DNA of 64,000 bases from Hyalella azteca (Eukaryota; Arthropoda; Malacostraca; Amphipoda; Hyalellidae). The stretch spans positions 45,084 to 109,083 of the forward strand of contig NW_025936234.1 in the NCBI RefSeq assembly GCF_000764305.2, given 5' to 3'. Below the pieces are notes generated by a model. The model did not search any database. It was not told the origin of the DNA and was given only the letters and a program-made list of their open reading frames with translations. The position numbers and the translations under genes are program-made. Positions 19,334 through 31,300 of this stretch are shown piece by piece. The first letter of the stretch is position 1, and each line of letters begins with the position of its first letter.

Positions 19334-20232
19334 TTAAGGAGAGCGTCTGCCCCAAAATAAAAAATTTTGACTTTTTCAGTTTTTATGCTCAACTTAACCC
19401 TTTACGCCCTGAATTTCTGGGACAAAAATCGTTAAATTCACTTTTTCAGTTTTAAGTATACGACAGAGCGCAAAAGGGTTAGGGGTGGTGGAGTTCTTCA
19501 ACATTAAATATAGGCCGAAACTACCGGTAGCACACTTGAATAGCTAGTCTGAACACGCTGTGCTTAAGTTATCTGTCTGCAGTCGTATGGGATGGTTCTT
19601 GTGCCGTTGTTCACACCATCCTTGACAGAAATTGAGCTCAAGTATTGTCTAGTCTTGCAACCTTGCACCCTTGAATGTCTTTTTCGAGGCACGCGCGACT
19701 TTGTTGGGCCCTTCTGAAAAGTTAACTTATTGCCACTGCAAACCTATCTCCTCCTAGAGTTTTGAAGCTACATCAATGAGACATATACTGTTCGATTTGC
19801 AAACAAAACGTCTACAACTGGAGGGAGGCTTTTTTTCCAATTTCGTTATAGTTTGGATTTTATTTTGCAAAAAGGGGGGCGGCTGTGTGTGAAATTGGGA
19901 AATTTTGAAACATTTCGGAAAAAATGCCCCAACACTCACAAAAATGAAAAATTCAAAAAACCCTTTCACCCAGTTGTAGATATGGTCTTTACGCATTGAA
20001 TGATCTGTGTCTCGTTGTTGTAGCTTGAAAATCCTAGGAGGAAATCGATTTCTACAGTACCCCCTTTTTGGCAGTTTTCTAGGAATTTCACATTTTCTTT
20101 CATTTTTTAAAAAATTTGCAGGAGCAAAAAAAAAAAAAGAACAGAATTCCGTGTTACATATGTGTACTAAATTTTGAATCGATCCGTCTGTTGATATCCC
20201 AGATCTTTTTTTGGGGCAGACGCTCCCCTTAA
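19334..20232. mobile_element. TTAA-flanked inverted-repeat element 1 (899 bp)
   Basis: Bounded by TTAA on both sides, with inverted ends GGAGAGCGTCTGCCCCAAAA and (reversed) GGGGAGCGTCTGCCCCAAAA. There is no transposase frame. The interior shares CCTATCTCC..TTTTGAAGCTACATCAATGAG blocks with element 2, partly in opposite orientation. The TTAA target and non-autonomous size fit a piggyBac-type MITE. Confidence 0.85.
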
Positions 20233-20943
20233 TAATGAAAAAAAACTTACAAAATTAATTATTCTGTCAATTGATTCATGCATTGTCTCCAACTTTATGC
20301 AAGTGTGCAAAATTTCATATTGATTGGAGAGGTAGAACGTAGAAGTGTGTCAAATATTGATAATAAGATTTGTAGCTGACAAAAATTGTTTTGAATTTTT
20401 TTAATATTGAAAAGAAAAATTCTTTAATTTTTAAAATTATTCATTATTTTGATTGATTTGTGGATTGTCTCCAACTTTATGCAAATGTGCCAAATTTCAG
20501 ATTGGTTGGATAGATAGAAGTGTGTTAAATATTGATTATAAGATTTGGAGCAGACAGATGGACAAGAAGTGAAGTTAAAGAGAAGGGTTGTAAAAATCTC
20601 TGGGTTGCCACCAATGCACCAAATATTAATTGTTACTCATTGCTCACTGCTCAGTGCTCACTTCTGTCAAGACTCAAGCCAAGGGGCAACTTGTTAACAG
20701 GCAACAGCATTTGTCATCTTATATCTTAATCATGATAGTCTAGTTGATTAATTTAATTGTGCTGAATTGAGTCATAGACTCGAAGGTTCACTAACTTCAT
20801 GACTGTGTATATAATTGTACTATTTCTTAGGCTCTGCTATACTAAAATTATTCTCTTAAGATTGGCATTACTTCATCTGATAAGGTGGTCTAGTCACTCT
20901 GACTCTAGTGCAGAAGGTCAACATAGCAAATCTATTTAATAAG

Positions 20944-21846
20944 TTAAGGGGAGCGTCTGGGGTCAAATTTATCTCGGTTATTTACAGACGGATCGATTTG
21001 AAATTTGGTACACGTATGTAAAATGGAATTCTAAGACTTTTTTTTATTCATGTGAATTTTTCGAAAAAGTGAAAGAAAACGTGAACACAGACACGTGAAC
21101 ACACAGAAAACGGCCAAAAAAGGGGTACTTTAGAAAACCTATCTCCTAGGATTTTCAAGCTACAACATCGAAACACATATCATTCGATGCGTAAAGACCA
21201 TATCTAAAAAAGTGTGTATGCGTTTTTTGAAATTCTCATTTTTGTGGGTGTGGGATCATTTTTTGTAAGGTTTTCGGAAATTTTTTTATTTTACCCCCTG
21301 CCCTCCCCCCTTTTTGCAGAATAAAATCTAAACTATAACAAAATTAGAAAAATGCGTACACACTTTTGTAGATTTTTTCCAAATCGAATGGTGTTTGTCT
21401 CATTGATGTAGCTTCAAAACTGTAGGGGGAGATAGGTTTGGCGTGAGAGAGGTTTTCATGTTTTCAAATTGTTCAGTAGAGGAGGAAAACTGTGGTGTGC
21501 TATGTAAAGGCTGTAACGTAGCTTAGATACCAAAAGTAAGCATTAGCTTGCTACAAAGTCAGTCAGCAGTGCAGTGGACATCTCTCCGCATGATGTCTCT
21601 CGGGTAACTGAGCTGTAGGTCCAGCGACAGCACATTTATATATAGAGCTTAGCCGTAAGCATCTCCATAGGATTTTGTGACGGGACCCTACCACCCTCCC
21701 CCCTTTTGGGATCTGTCGTGAACACATGAATCAACGTACAGAGATGGTTCTAGTACCGTTTGATGCGGCAGAAAGTAAGCTTTAAGATGAGCATAAAAAC
21801 CAGAAAAGCCAAAAATTTTGACTTTTACTCCAGATGCTCCCCTTAA
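20944..21846. mobile_element. TTAA-flanked inverted-repeat element 2 (903 bp)
   Basis: Ends TTAAGGGGAGCGTCTGG and, inverted, TTAAGGGGAGCATCTGG. The paralogous RNF10 copy has only AGTTAAACAAGCC at 2638-2650, a single TTAA, so it preserves the empty site and shows TTAA as the target duplication. The element is non-coding. Confidence 0.92.
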
Positions 21847-22205
21847 ACAAGCCTAACAAGGATAGGCTCACCTGTGGCCTGGTTAAGCTAGTTGAGAAGT
21901 TAAGAAATGGACAAATAATGCTGAAAATTATTTTCCATTCTTGTCATCTGAATTATGTGCAAAGTGGAATGAAAATGACATACATATAGTATTGAAAAGA
22001 AAAATATAATTTTGATCTAACTGCGTAATTCAATCTAGGTAGTACACTTGGAACTTTCTCATATTTCCATTTTTAGCATTCTCATTTTATTTAATACATT
22101 TGGTGAGGAATACAATACCATTTGAACAGGAATGGTTCAACCATTCAATACATTTGGTCAACAAACCTGTTAACAGATTTTATATCAGTTTGAAAAAAAT
22201 TACAG

Positions 22206-22399
22206 AATTGTGCAAGCGGTCAAATGGAGGTGGTCGTCGGCAGCAGCGAGATTGGGAGCGTGACAGCCTGGTGGCTACTGGCATTGGTGGGGGTTGTGGA
22301 GGAGGTGGTCGGGGGAAAAGCAATGGCTGGCCAAACAAGCCAGGCTATGGACGTCCCTCTAACAAGACCAACCGTATCAAAGAGAAGGAGGGTGGACAG
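22206..22399 (+). CDS. RNF10: RNF10 exon 2
   Basis: Basic Gly/Arg/Asn-rich segment ([39 protein letters not shown]). The acceptor ATTACAG lacks a strong pyrimidine tract, but the phase matches exon 1. The donor is CAG|GTATAT. Confidence 0.8.
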
Positions 22400-25300
22400 G
22401 TATATAATTGCCTAGTACCAGCATCAGCTGAATAAAGAATTATCTAGGCTGCAATGAAATATGCATTAAATTCAACTTTATTACTTATTGCTAATAATTT
22501 TAATTTGTATGATATCTGATTAATGTGTCATTATTAATAATTATTATACATGATCAATGTGTCATTAAGCTTATTTCTATTAATTTTAATTTGTATGATT
22601 TATGTTTAATTTTAATTTTCCAGGTAAAGCTTCAGGGATGGAGGTCATCTGACCATTATGATGATGAAGAGTACTATGAGAGCTCTGGGCGACAGCTCAC
22701 CCACCAAGCACAGGGTGGTGGGTTCACCAGGTCACGCCATGCCAGGGATATCACCCACACATTGCACTGGGACTCATACGGGGGGCAGCAGGCGAGCAAG
22801 AGGAACTATAAGACAAAGCTGCATCAAAGCTCTGGAGCTCTGTTCCAGAATCGCACCAAAGAGCGCTTCCTTCAAGCTAGGTATTTTAGTAAAAGTTATT
22901 GGTGTTGTTATCGTTTCTGCTAATACGGTCCTGACTAACAGCAGAAAATATTGTTTTTGGTAATTATCGTTTGAGTATTTGATTTTATTTGGCTAATTTC
23001 ATATCTGTTTGAACTTGTGGTTAAAGAATTTGAATCCTAAAGCTGAAGCTATCCATAGTATGGAGTTGAATATATCAATAATTGATGAAATCTGTTGTTA
23101 GGATTGATGCTCTGCAAAGGAAAAATGACTCGATGTGAATATGTTGGTATCTCTATTTATATAAAACATGCATCAGTTTTGTGGCATTTTTAAATGTAAA
23201 GAAAAATCACAATATTGCGTCCATGAATGTTGCTTTTTTCACCAGTTTCTTGATATGAATTGAATTTGTTCCAAATGTGCAATTTCAAGTTTGTCAAGGG
23301 TTTAAATCCCAATCAAATGAGTTTCAAAGTTCATGTTCAGTGCTGCTGGTAATAATACTTTTGACTTGGAATAATATTTCTATGTCCTCATCTTCAGATG
23401 CCAGTTTCTGGTGAACTACAAGATGGAGGCTAAGGCCGTTGCAAGTGCAGCCTTGCCCGTTGGGTTCACACCTCCTGCATCAGCCTCTACTCCAGCTGCA
23501 GGGTGAGCTCACGTTTAAAGATGTTGTGAATGTAATCAATTCTTGTCTTTTAATTCTCGTAATATGGTACCGAGTTTGTGACCTATCTTGTATTAAGGAT
23601 GTTGCACATGAAAATGCTTGCTGTCTCGTGGGTCACATTAGTAACTTTTTCCATTTAGATTGAAAAACATTTGATTTCAGTGGCGTAAATTTGTATTCTT
23701 GCTGAAAGATTTTCTTTGGTTATCTTTAGTAGAAAGGTAATAATTTTCTAAATAAATTACCGTACATAAGCAAGTTTTTTGCGCAGTATTGGTGCATCTG
23801 GGGAGGCGCGATGCTCTGAGACTGACATGGAAAAGACTTCTACAGCTCTGGTCACTGCTGCTCTGAGTGACCCCGACACTCTGGTGTCGTGGGGCGCCAT
23901 AGAGGAAGTGAGGCTGCACATGACGCAGCCAACCAACTGTCCTGTGTGTCTCTACGAGCCTGTGGCCCCTAAGGTGATCATGCATTAGTTCAACTGTAAT
24001 GGTCTACAGCGTCTCAATTTTCCATTAATCTTCTTAAGTAAAAATTTAATAACGTGTAAATTTTGTACTATAACCTGCATAGCCATGTTCGTTTTTCAAC
24101 CAGTTTCATTAACTTTCTCATTAAAATTTTCACTAAACCATATCAACTTGTAAATTCCCTATTCTAATGTGTCTTCATATGCGTTCAGTGCGAGCTCAGC
24201 CTCTTTTAGTACCTTCCTCATCACAAATTTGATTAAACAATATCAACTTGTAAATGTTTTGCCCCTGATGAGCCTTGATATGCGTTTAATGTTAGCTAGC
24301 TTGCTGCTGTTGCTTACTGATGTTGATGGCGTTATTGTGGCATCAGGTGACGCGGTGCGGTCACATCTACTGCTATCCCTGCATCCTGCATTACTTGGCG
24401 CTCTCCGACAAGAAGTGGCGGTCCTGCCCCATCTGCTACGAGATGGTCGTCAGGGAGGACCTCAAGAGGTACAGTAAATATCTTGATTGTCCTGCCTAAT
24501 TATCGGAACAATCTTCCGAATTATCTTTCCTGTTCTTCTCTGGAATTAATACTGTGGATAATTGTACCCTCTCCGTTTTTTATTATTTTTCCCGACCTTT
24601 ATTCAAAGGCTCTGTTACCATTTTAGGTGTTCCATTTGTGGCATAATATGAGATGATCTCGTATAATCAAATTGCTGATGACGAGTTGAGTTCATGTTTT
24701 TGTTCAGGCTGGAATTCTGTTATGTTTATAGTTACACATAAAATATAGGTATGAAAGACTTTGAACTTGTATTTTTGGACGTTTACGTGTTGAAACGTCA
24801 CATTTAGAATGGAAAGCTTTTTGGGCAAGTTATATTCGTCAGCTAGATGGAACTGTTAAAAACTGCGCCACCGACAATTCCACTGTGTAAATTACTTAAT
24901 TACGGATATTGTACAATAATGTTACCACCTAAGGACGAATATACTCGATAATTAACAATAATGAGTCGAGACTTTATGTACAGTGTGGTGTGCGTGGTTC
25001 ACCCTGACTACGGCGTTGGCACGAGCATCGAGATGCGCCTCATGCGTAAGCATAAACAGAGCGCCGTGCCTGAGCCTGTGCATTGTGTGCCCCCTGACAC
25101 CGCTCTCTCGCAGCAGCGCGCCCGCAGGACCCTCCAGGCTACTCCTGCTAAGGTATTTCCCACATCCTTGTTTATGATAATCTTGGTTCAAAGTACTAAG
25201 AACTTGGCCTTTGTTTGCTGACAGCCCTTCTTGTTACCTGGCCTTAAGGAACGAGATTATACAAAGGCACACTTAGGAATTTTTGGTTTATGTTGTAGAT

Positions 25301-28300
25301 AATGGATTTTTCATACTGAAGTATTTGTGTTGAGGGTTGAGGTAAATAATACAAGGACAAATTAAAATTAACTAATAAAATTCTGACTTGTTTCTGGTCG
25401 TAGATTGAGCGATGGTTTTGAAAGATAAAGATTGATTTTTGCGATACTTTCTTTCACATGAAAATTGATGAAGTTAAATTTAATCTGTGAGTAGTACCTA
25501 ATAAGCTTCATTTGTTTAAGGTTCTGGAAATTCTTGCACGAGAACGCACGGCACTTGAAGTGCAGATGGTGGCGGAAGGTTCGGAGCCTGAGGCTTGTTT
25601 CATTGAACAAGCCCTTGCGCTCATTGCTGAGCGCGAGCTGAGCATGCCCGACTTTGGTTTTGAAGAACAGGATCAACTTGCTAGGAACATGAGCCACTTG
25701 GATCTACACAATACCATAAATGAAGTAATTGAAAATTCCTCTCCATGCACTGCTAAAGATGAAGAAAACGTGTCGTACCGACACGAGGATGGTGTTATTA
25801 CATCTGATGGAAATCTGAAAAAGTTAAACGTGCACTACGCGTCTTCCCCTGTGGAAAATATTCATCAGTGTGAGCCTCAAGGAAAGGAGGGCCGTCATCG
25901 TTCATCTTCTGGTTCCAGCTCTGTGCCATCAGCGTCGAGTGATGATCCAGCTTCCGTCTTGGGTCCTGGTGTGACATCCATCACCTCTGCTGACAGCCCA
26001 AAATTCGACATTGCGCGCAGTAGAAACAATTCTGACGACACGTCTTCCGTGTCTTCTTCTGCCTCCAATGAACTTGTCTTTGGAGAAATCAGCAGGGAAA
26101 TTGACAATGTGGGCCTCGTTTCTGACATTGCTGATGGAGGTTCTGTAGCTGAATTGCCGTGTGATTTCATCGCTAACAATATTGCAGCCGAGAGCCTTCA
26201 TTTTGAATTGGAAGATGATGTTCCTGAAACGAACCAAACTGTGAAGAAGAAAGAGGATGCCAATGCCCCCAAATTGGTACAGTATTTCTACCAAGCTTCT
26301 GACGGCAGCCACGTTTATCTAAACCATCTGAACATGAGGATGCTCACCAGCGAGTATGGTGGAGTAGAGGGCTGCCCTCCAACCATCAGGGCAAAAATAC
26401 TTGAAAAGGTATTTCATAGTAGGGACATTTACTGGCTATTACCTGAATTATATACAAATAGACTTCTTCTAGCTGATAGATTCTATATTCTAATTTTTCC
26501 GTGATGCTTTATTGTCCTCTGATTGTTTTCCTTTTTTTCTGTGCGCATCAAACAAGGCTGATGAGTTTTAACCATGTTCCTAACATGAATGCAGGAATAT
26601 GGACTTGTCGACGAAGATGTTCGCAAACGCATCAAGTTCTTGGGTCACTTGCCGCTGTGCTGCTCCTACGAACTCGTCGAGCTCGACCTCCACCCTCCAT
26701 TGGTGTCCCAAGAAACTCTGCGCCAATTTAGGGTGAGCTCTAGCTTTCATCATAACCGTCTTTTTAGTGCATTTTCTCATTTATGGAAAAAAGGCGCTAT
26801 TGTGCTCGTCATGTCTGTCCGTCCGTCCGTGACCACGTTTTCGTCGACGAGAAAATGCCTCTGTCACTCACCGCAGTGAATACTGAGTTATATTTTTTGA
26901 GGTCTAACTGAAGTCTTCATTGAATATGGATGCCTTGTTTTTTTTTTCTCAAATAGCAGTGCTGCACCGGGTAGCTGTCCTTGCCATGGTCCCAGGCTGG
27001 GTTATTGATACCGTGCAGAGCAAGAGTATTTTGTGAATAACATAATGCATATGAATACATAACATTGACTATTACGTTGATCTTAGTTATCGAGACAGAA
27101 AGACCTAATGAGCCCATCTATGAATGACAGCCGATCTTTAGAATAGATAAATATGCGAATAATTAGAAATCCAAATACAGCAGCAAAACAGGATGTTAAT
27201 CCAAATTCTTTAACAAAGATTTCGCTTCTCATGGAATGCAACAACCCAGGGTTTTTTTTTTGAAGAACTGTGTGTTGGTCGTTTTAATGTTTTATTTACT
27301 CTAATATTGCTTTTAAATGAATGTCGTATCAAAACCAAACAATCGATGTTGAATTACTCTTCGTTTAACTTATTGACATGGTAATCATTTTATCGCTACT
27401 GTATTTTTATGCTGTTCATTTCAGTGTTCGCTACACCGGCGAGAGGTAGCCCGCGATCTTCGTGCTAAACAAGAGCAGCAAATTGAGCTCAGAAATCGTC
27501 TGCTGGAGGAGAAAGAACTCGAAGGTCGTCGCTTCTTGCTTCGTAAGAGCGCCTTCACGAGCGCCAGTGTAGCCGATGGTGTCAGGGGAGACGGCGGTGG
27601 TGGAGGAGTTGGGGAGTTCACTGAGGAGGACTATCCCTTGATGAGCACCTCTTCCAGGCAAGGATCTTGACTGCGTTTTCAATACATTTGTACATTTTAT
27701 ATAGTATTGTTTCAAGTTTTTTGGCTCCGAGTCTCTAGTGTCGATACACTTGTGAACTAATCAATGAACTATAATCCCCTATTCTATATGTGACTTAATG
27801 CGGGGTTGAAAGTATTCTTAAATCCGCCTTTCTTCATCATCCTGGTTCCTGTATGCTTTTATCTTCATAATTTATCCTAGGCCTAAAATTTATTTTTGTA
27901 AGCAGCACTGGAGGTAGATCTCACCGTCAGTCCGTGTCCTCCGATGGCCGGTCCTCCCCTGGTTTGGCCACCAGTCCCGTCAACTCGACCTCGCTGCCCG
28001 ACCGCCGAGGCAAACCTGTGCCGCCGAAACAAGCTCAGCAGCAACAGCTCACTTTTGCTAAGGTCTGTAATCATTATTAATTCAATATAGTCGAGCTTAA
28101 ATTGTAACCTACATTACTTAGAGCGAATACAACGCAGACAATATAAGTATGGGGTTCTGAGCAAATGACAGTTATCATGTTCATTTCAACCTGAAGTTTT
28201 GATTGTAACCTACGCATTCAAGATTGAATTCTTCGCATACATATAGGTATACGAATTGGTCAAACGACAATGTTATTTTGACCAATGTCAAAGATGTGTC

Positions 28301-31300
28301 TAGTCTGATCCTTACTGGCTTGCTCGTTTGCCGGTCCTTGGTACAGATTGATTTTTTATCGGAAAATAGTACAATACATTTTTTTTCCTGGTGTACGGTT
28401 GAATGAATGAAGTAGTTAAGATACTTTCAATAAAATATATTCGGAGAAAATCTACTAGTCACCACATACGTCTTTTAATTTCTTTCTAACCAACCTTTAC
28501 ATGGCTAATAAAATGCATTGGAGTTAAAGTAGAATTCTGTAGAATATTTAAAACTAAAGTAGTTTGTGTATTAAGTGCCATCAGTTTAATTGATAAATTA
28601 ATTTAAATCTTGACACGTTTGGCTGCAGATGTTGACCACCCAGAGCTCGTCTGGTCCCCAGCAGGCATGGCCCTCGGTGGGAGAGATATCAGCGCCTGCG
28701 TGGCCCAGGGCGGCTCGAGCTGCAGGTTTGTAGCTCGAATAGCCTACTGCCTTTTCTGCAAACCAGTTGCCTCGTTTTCAAGTTATTTTCAACAGGCATT
28801 TGGGCTTTTGACAAAAGCAGCACTTCTGGCAATTAAATCAATGAATGTATTGAAATTATGGAAACAATATCTCTCTGAATTTTTATCCTTGAAACGTAAT
28901 GTTGCCTCTGCAGCATGTGTATCAAAACCTTATTATATTGCAAATGTTATTTAATAATATGGCAGGGAGAGCAATAAAATCATTTTTACCTAATAAATCA
29001 ACATGCTATTTAATTTCTTTATGTTCATATGTGCCTTCTTGTTTGACTTGCCTAAAATTGGTATTTTAATTCTATAAAATTTCTATTTTGATGAGTCATC
29101 AGAGTTGTTTGTTTACTAATCTTTAAATAATACATCTTTTATACTAATGCTTGTATAGTGCTACAAGAACTTTGGACTTTTCCTGTTCTTGTTTAAAAAT
29201 TCCTTGTGCATCTGAAATCCTAATGAAATTCTCAATGTAGATGAAAAAATCCATTTCTAAAAAATTACCCTGAAGACCAAGGATGCAGCACCACAGCCAT
29301 GACTATTTACCTGTGGCACAAGATTCTCCTACTCAACCAAGCCCAACACTCTCCTCCGAGGCCTTACTGCACTGCAACTATGAGGAATTTTCTGCCCCTC
29401 ACTTGGCTCCCTCCGCTGCTTCCCCAACTACATCAACAGCCAGCAAAACCTCCAGTAGCTTGAGTGCTGTCAGTCAGGAAGGGGGCACAGCAACTGCTGC
29501 TTCTCATGGCAATGTGATAGTTGTAAATGCTGACACGAGTTTTGTTAGCCAATGTTCACAGTTTTCTTCATGTGCTTCAAATAGAACTAGGCACCAACAT
29601 GGACAAAGGGTTTGTGAACCTGTATCTATTTTCATTCATTGTGAACCTGTATCCATTTTCCTATAATTAATTTATCTTTTAGTCATTTCATTTGCAATTA
29701 ATAGTTTGAGTCATCTGTATATATTAATATTGTTTTTTTTTCACTTAAATGGATCGTGACATTAAAAATTAGAATTTCTTATCCACAAATTAGATCATCT
29801 TTGTTAAAATTTTTTCTTAAAATTTTATGACTTGTTAGCCATGATGTTGATAAAAAGTTTTTGAAACATGTATAATTGTTTTCAGTTCATGTTTGTACTG
29901 CAATGTGTGTCATTCATTTATTTATTTCACTATACTTTATCCATAGCTAACTTAATTGGTCTTGAATGTTTTTTGTCAGTCATATCATCGCTCTATTTAT
30001 TATTATTGCTTGCATTACCTTGAATCCAGAATTTATTTTATGTATTTATTGATTTTTTTCCAAGAAACATTTTCTTTAGGCAAACATACTGGTATTTAGT
30101 TTAGTAAATGGTACATACTCCATCAAATTTTGATGCCAAGCACCAAATTGTATTTTGTAAATTTGTTATGTTGTAACAAATAAACTATTATTTCTGATTG
30201 TGTTTTATTCGTAATATATTTTCCATGATTTATCTTTGTTAGAAAGTCCTTGCATCTTCTATTTTTATTTCAAAGTATTTTTTCATAATATTTTATCAAT
30301 GTATTGTATTGTATTTATTTCAGCATGCTTGTCTAATGGCCACTTCCATTGATTATTTTCTCTGCTTAGAGGCACTATTTTTAGTTGCTCACAGTTCTTT
30401 ATAAGTCCATACTGCTTGTAATTGCTTGAGCCTGCTAGCATCAGGTTTGAAAGGCCTATGAATATTTATAATTGCTTATATGTATAGTGTACTTCACCAT
30501 ACATACAAAATTTATGTGTAGTGAATAGGTACTCAAGTACCAAATATAGTATATAAATTATTTGTAAGAAGATATACTAAAGAAGAGCAGTGATAGTACT
30601 TTGAAATATCACTGAATGTTGCTTTGTATAAGATGTTGTGCTATATTTCCTACTTGTTTTCACATTTTATTTTAGTTTGTATGACTAAAGCTGTTGTAAG
30701 CTCAATATACTTCACTTGTGGAAGAGCCATGAGTCTCTCATTGTTTTTATGAATAAATATTAATTCATTCTGATGCTCTAGTGTATCTTCTTAAACCATT
30801 TCTATGGTCTAAATTTGTAGCATAGCCTTACCTTGTTTAATTGTTTCTGCAGGACAGTTGCTGCAAGTGTGGCAAACAAAGAACTTGCTGCAAGAGGTGC
30901 AACAGCAAATGCTGCAAGGGCACCAATAGATGCTGCTTGACATCTATTCAATGCTGTCACTGCTGCTCCAGATATAACAGTCAAGAAGACTCATGCAGTT
31001 GTAGCAGCTGTTGCAACAGTAGCAGTGTTAGTGGTAGCAAGTGCTGCAGTTGTTGCAACACTGATGGGGAAGACCAATGCTGCTACAGTGGTGGCAAGAA
31101 CAAAGCTTCTTGTTGTTGCAAGTCACAAGAACAACATCCTGACACAGAAGCACATCTAGACAGCATGGGCACTACACCTGTGCAAAGAAAATGGCAGGTA
31201 GGTGCCTTGCTGCTTGTGGGTTTTACATGTTGAGGTCCGTGTATATAGAGGATGAAATAAGTTGACTGTATTTATTTGTGTAATATTGATTAGTTTGTAT

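Larger units (their letters stand above)
18600..22722 (+). repeat. Segmental copy 2 of RNF10 5' region
   Basis: This is the longer counterpart of 1741-3512, with an insertion at about 18905-20588 and a TTAA-flanked element at 20944-21846. It continues without a break into the rest of RNF10. It lacks exon 1. Confidence 0.88.
27880..28935 (+). repeat. RNF10 exon 11-12 duplication, copy A
   Basis: Homologous to 32060-32740. Copy A contains about 390 bp (28218-28605) absent from copy B. Homology ends near 28935, where sequence shared with the ZDHHC upstream region (48443) begins. Confidence 0.85.

Noticed and set aside
25895..26312. Minus-strand frames opposite RNF10 exon 8
   Set aside because: They are shadows of a strongly supported coding exon on the plus strand.
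30802..30984. Ala-rich minus-strand frame opposite the Cys-rich exon (also 49384-49566)
   Set aside because: It is a mirror of the TGC/GCA-rich sequence; it has no homology or splice logic of its own.
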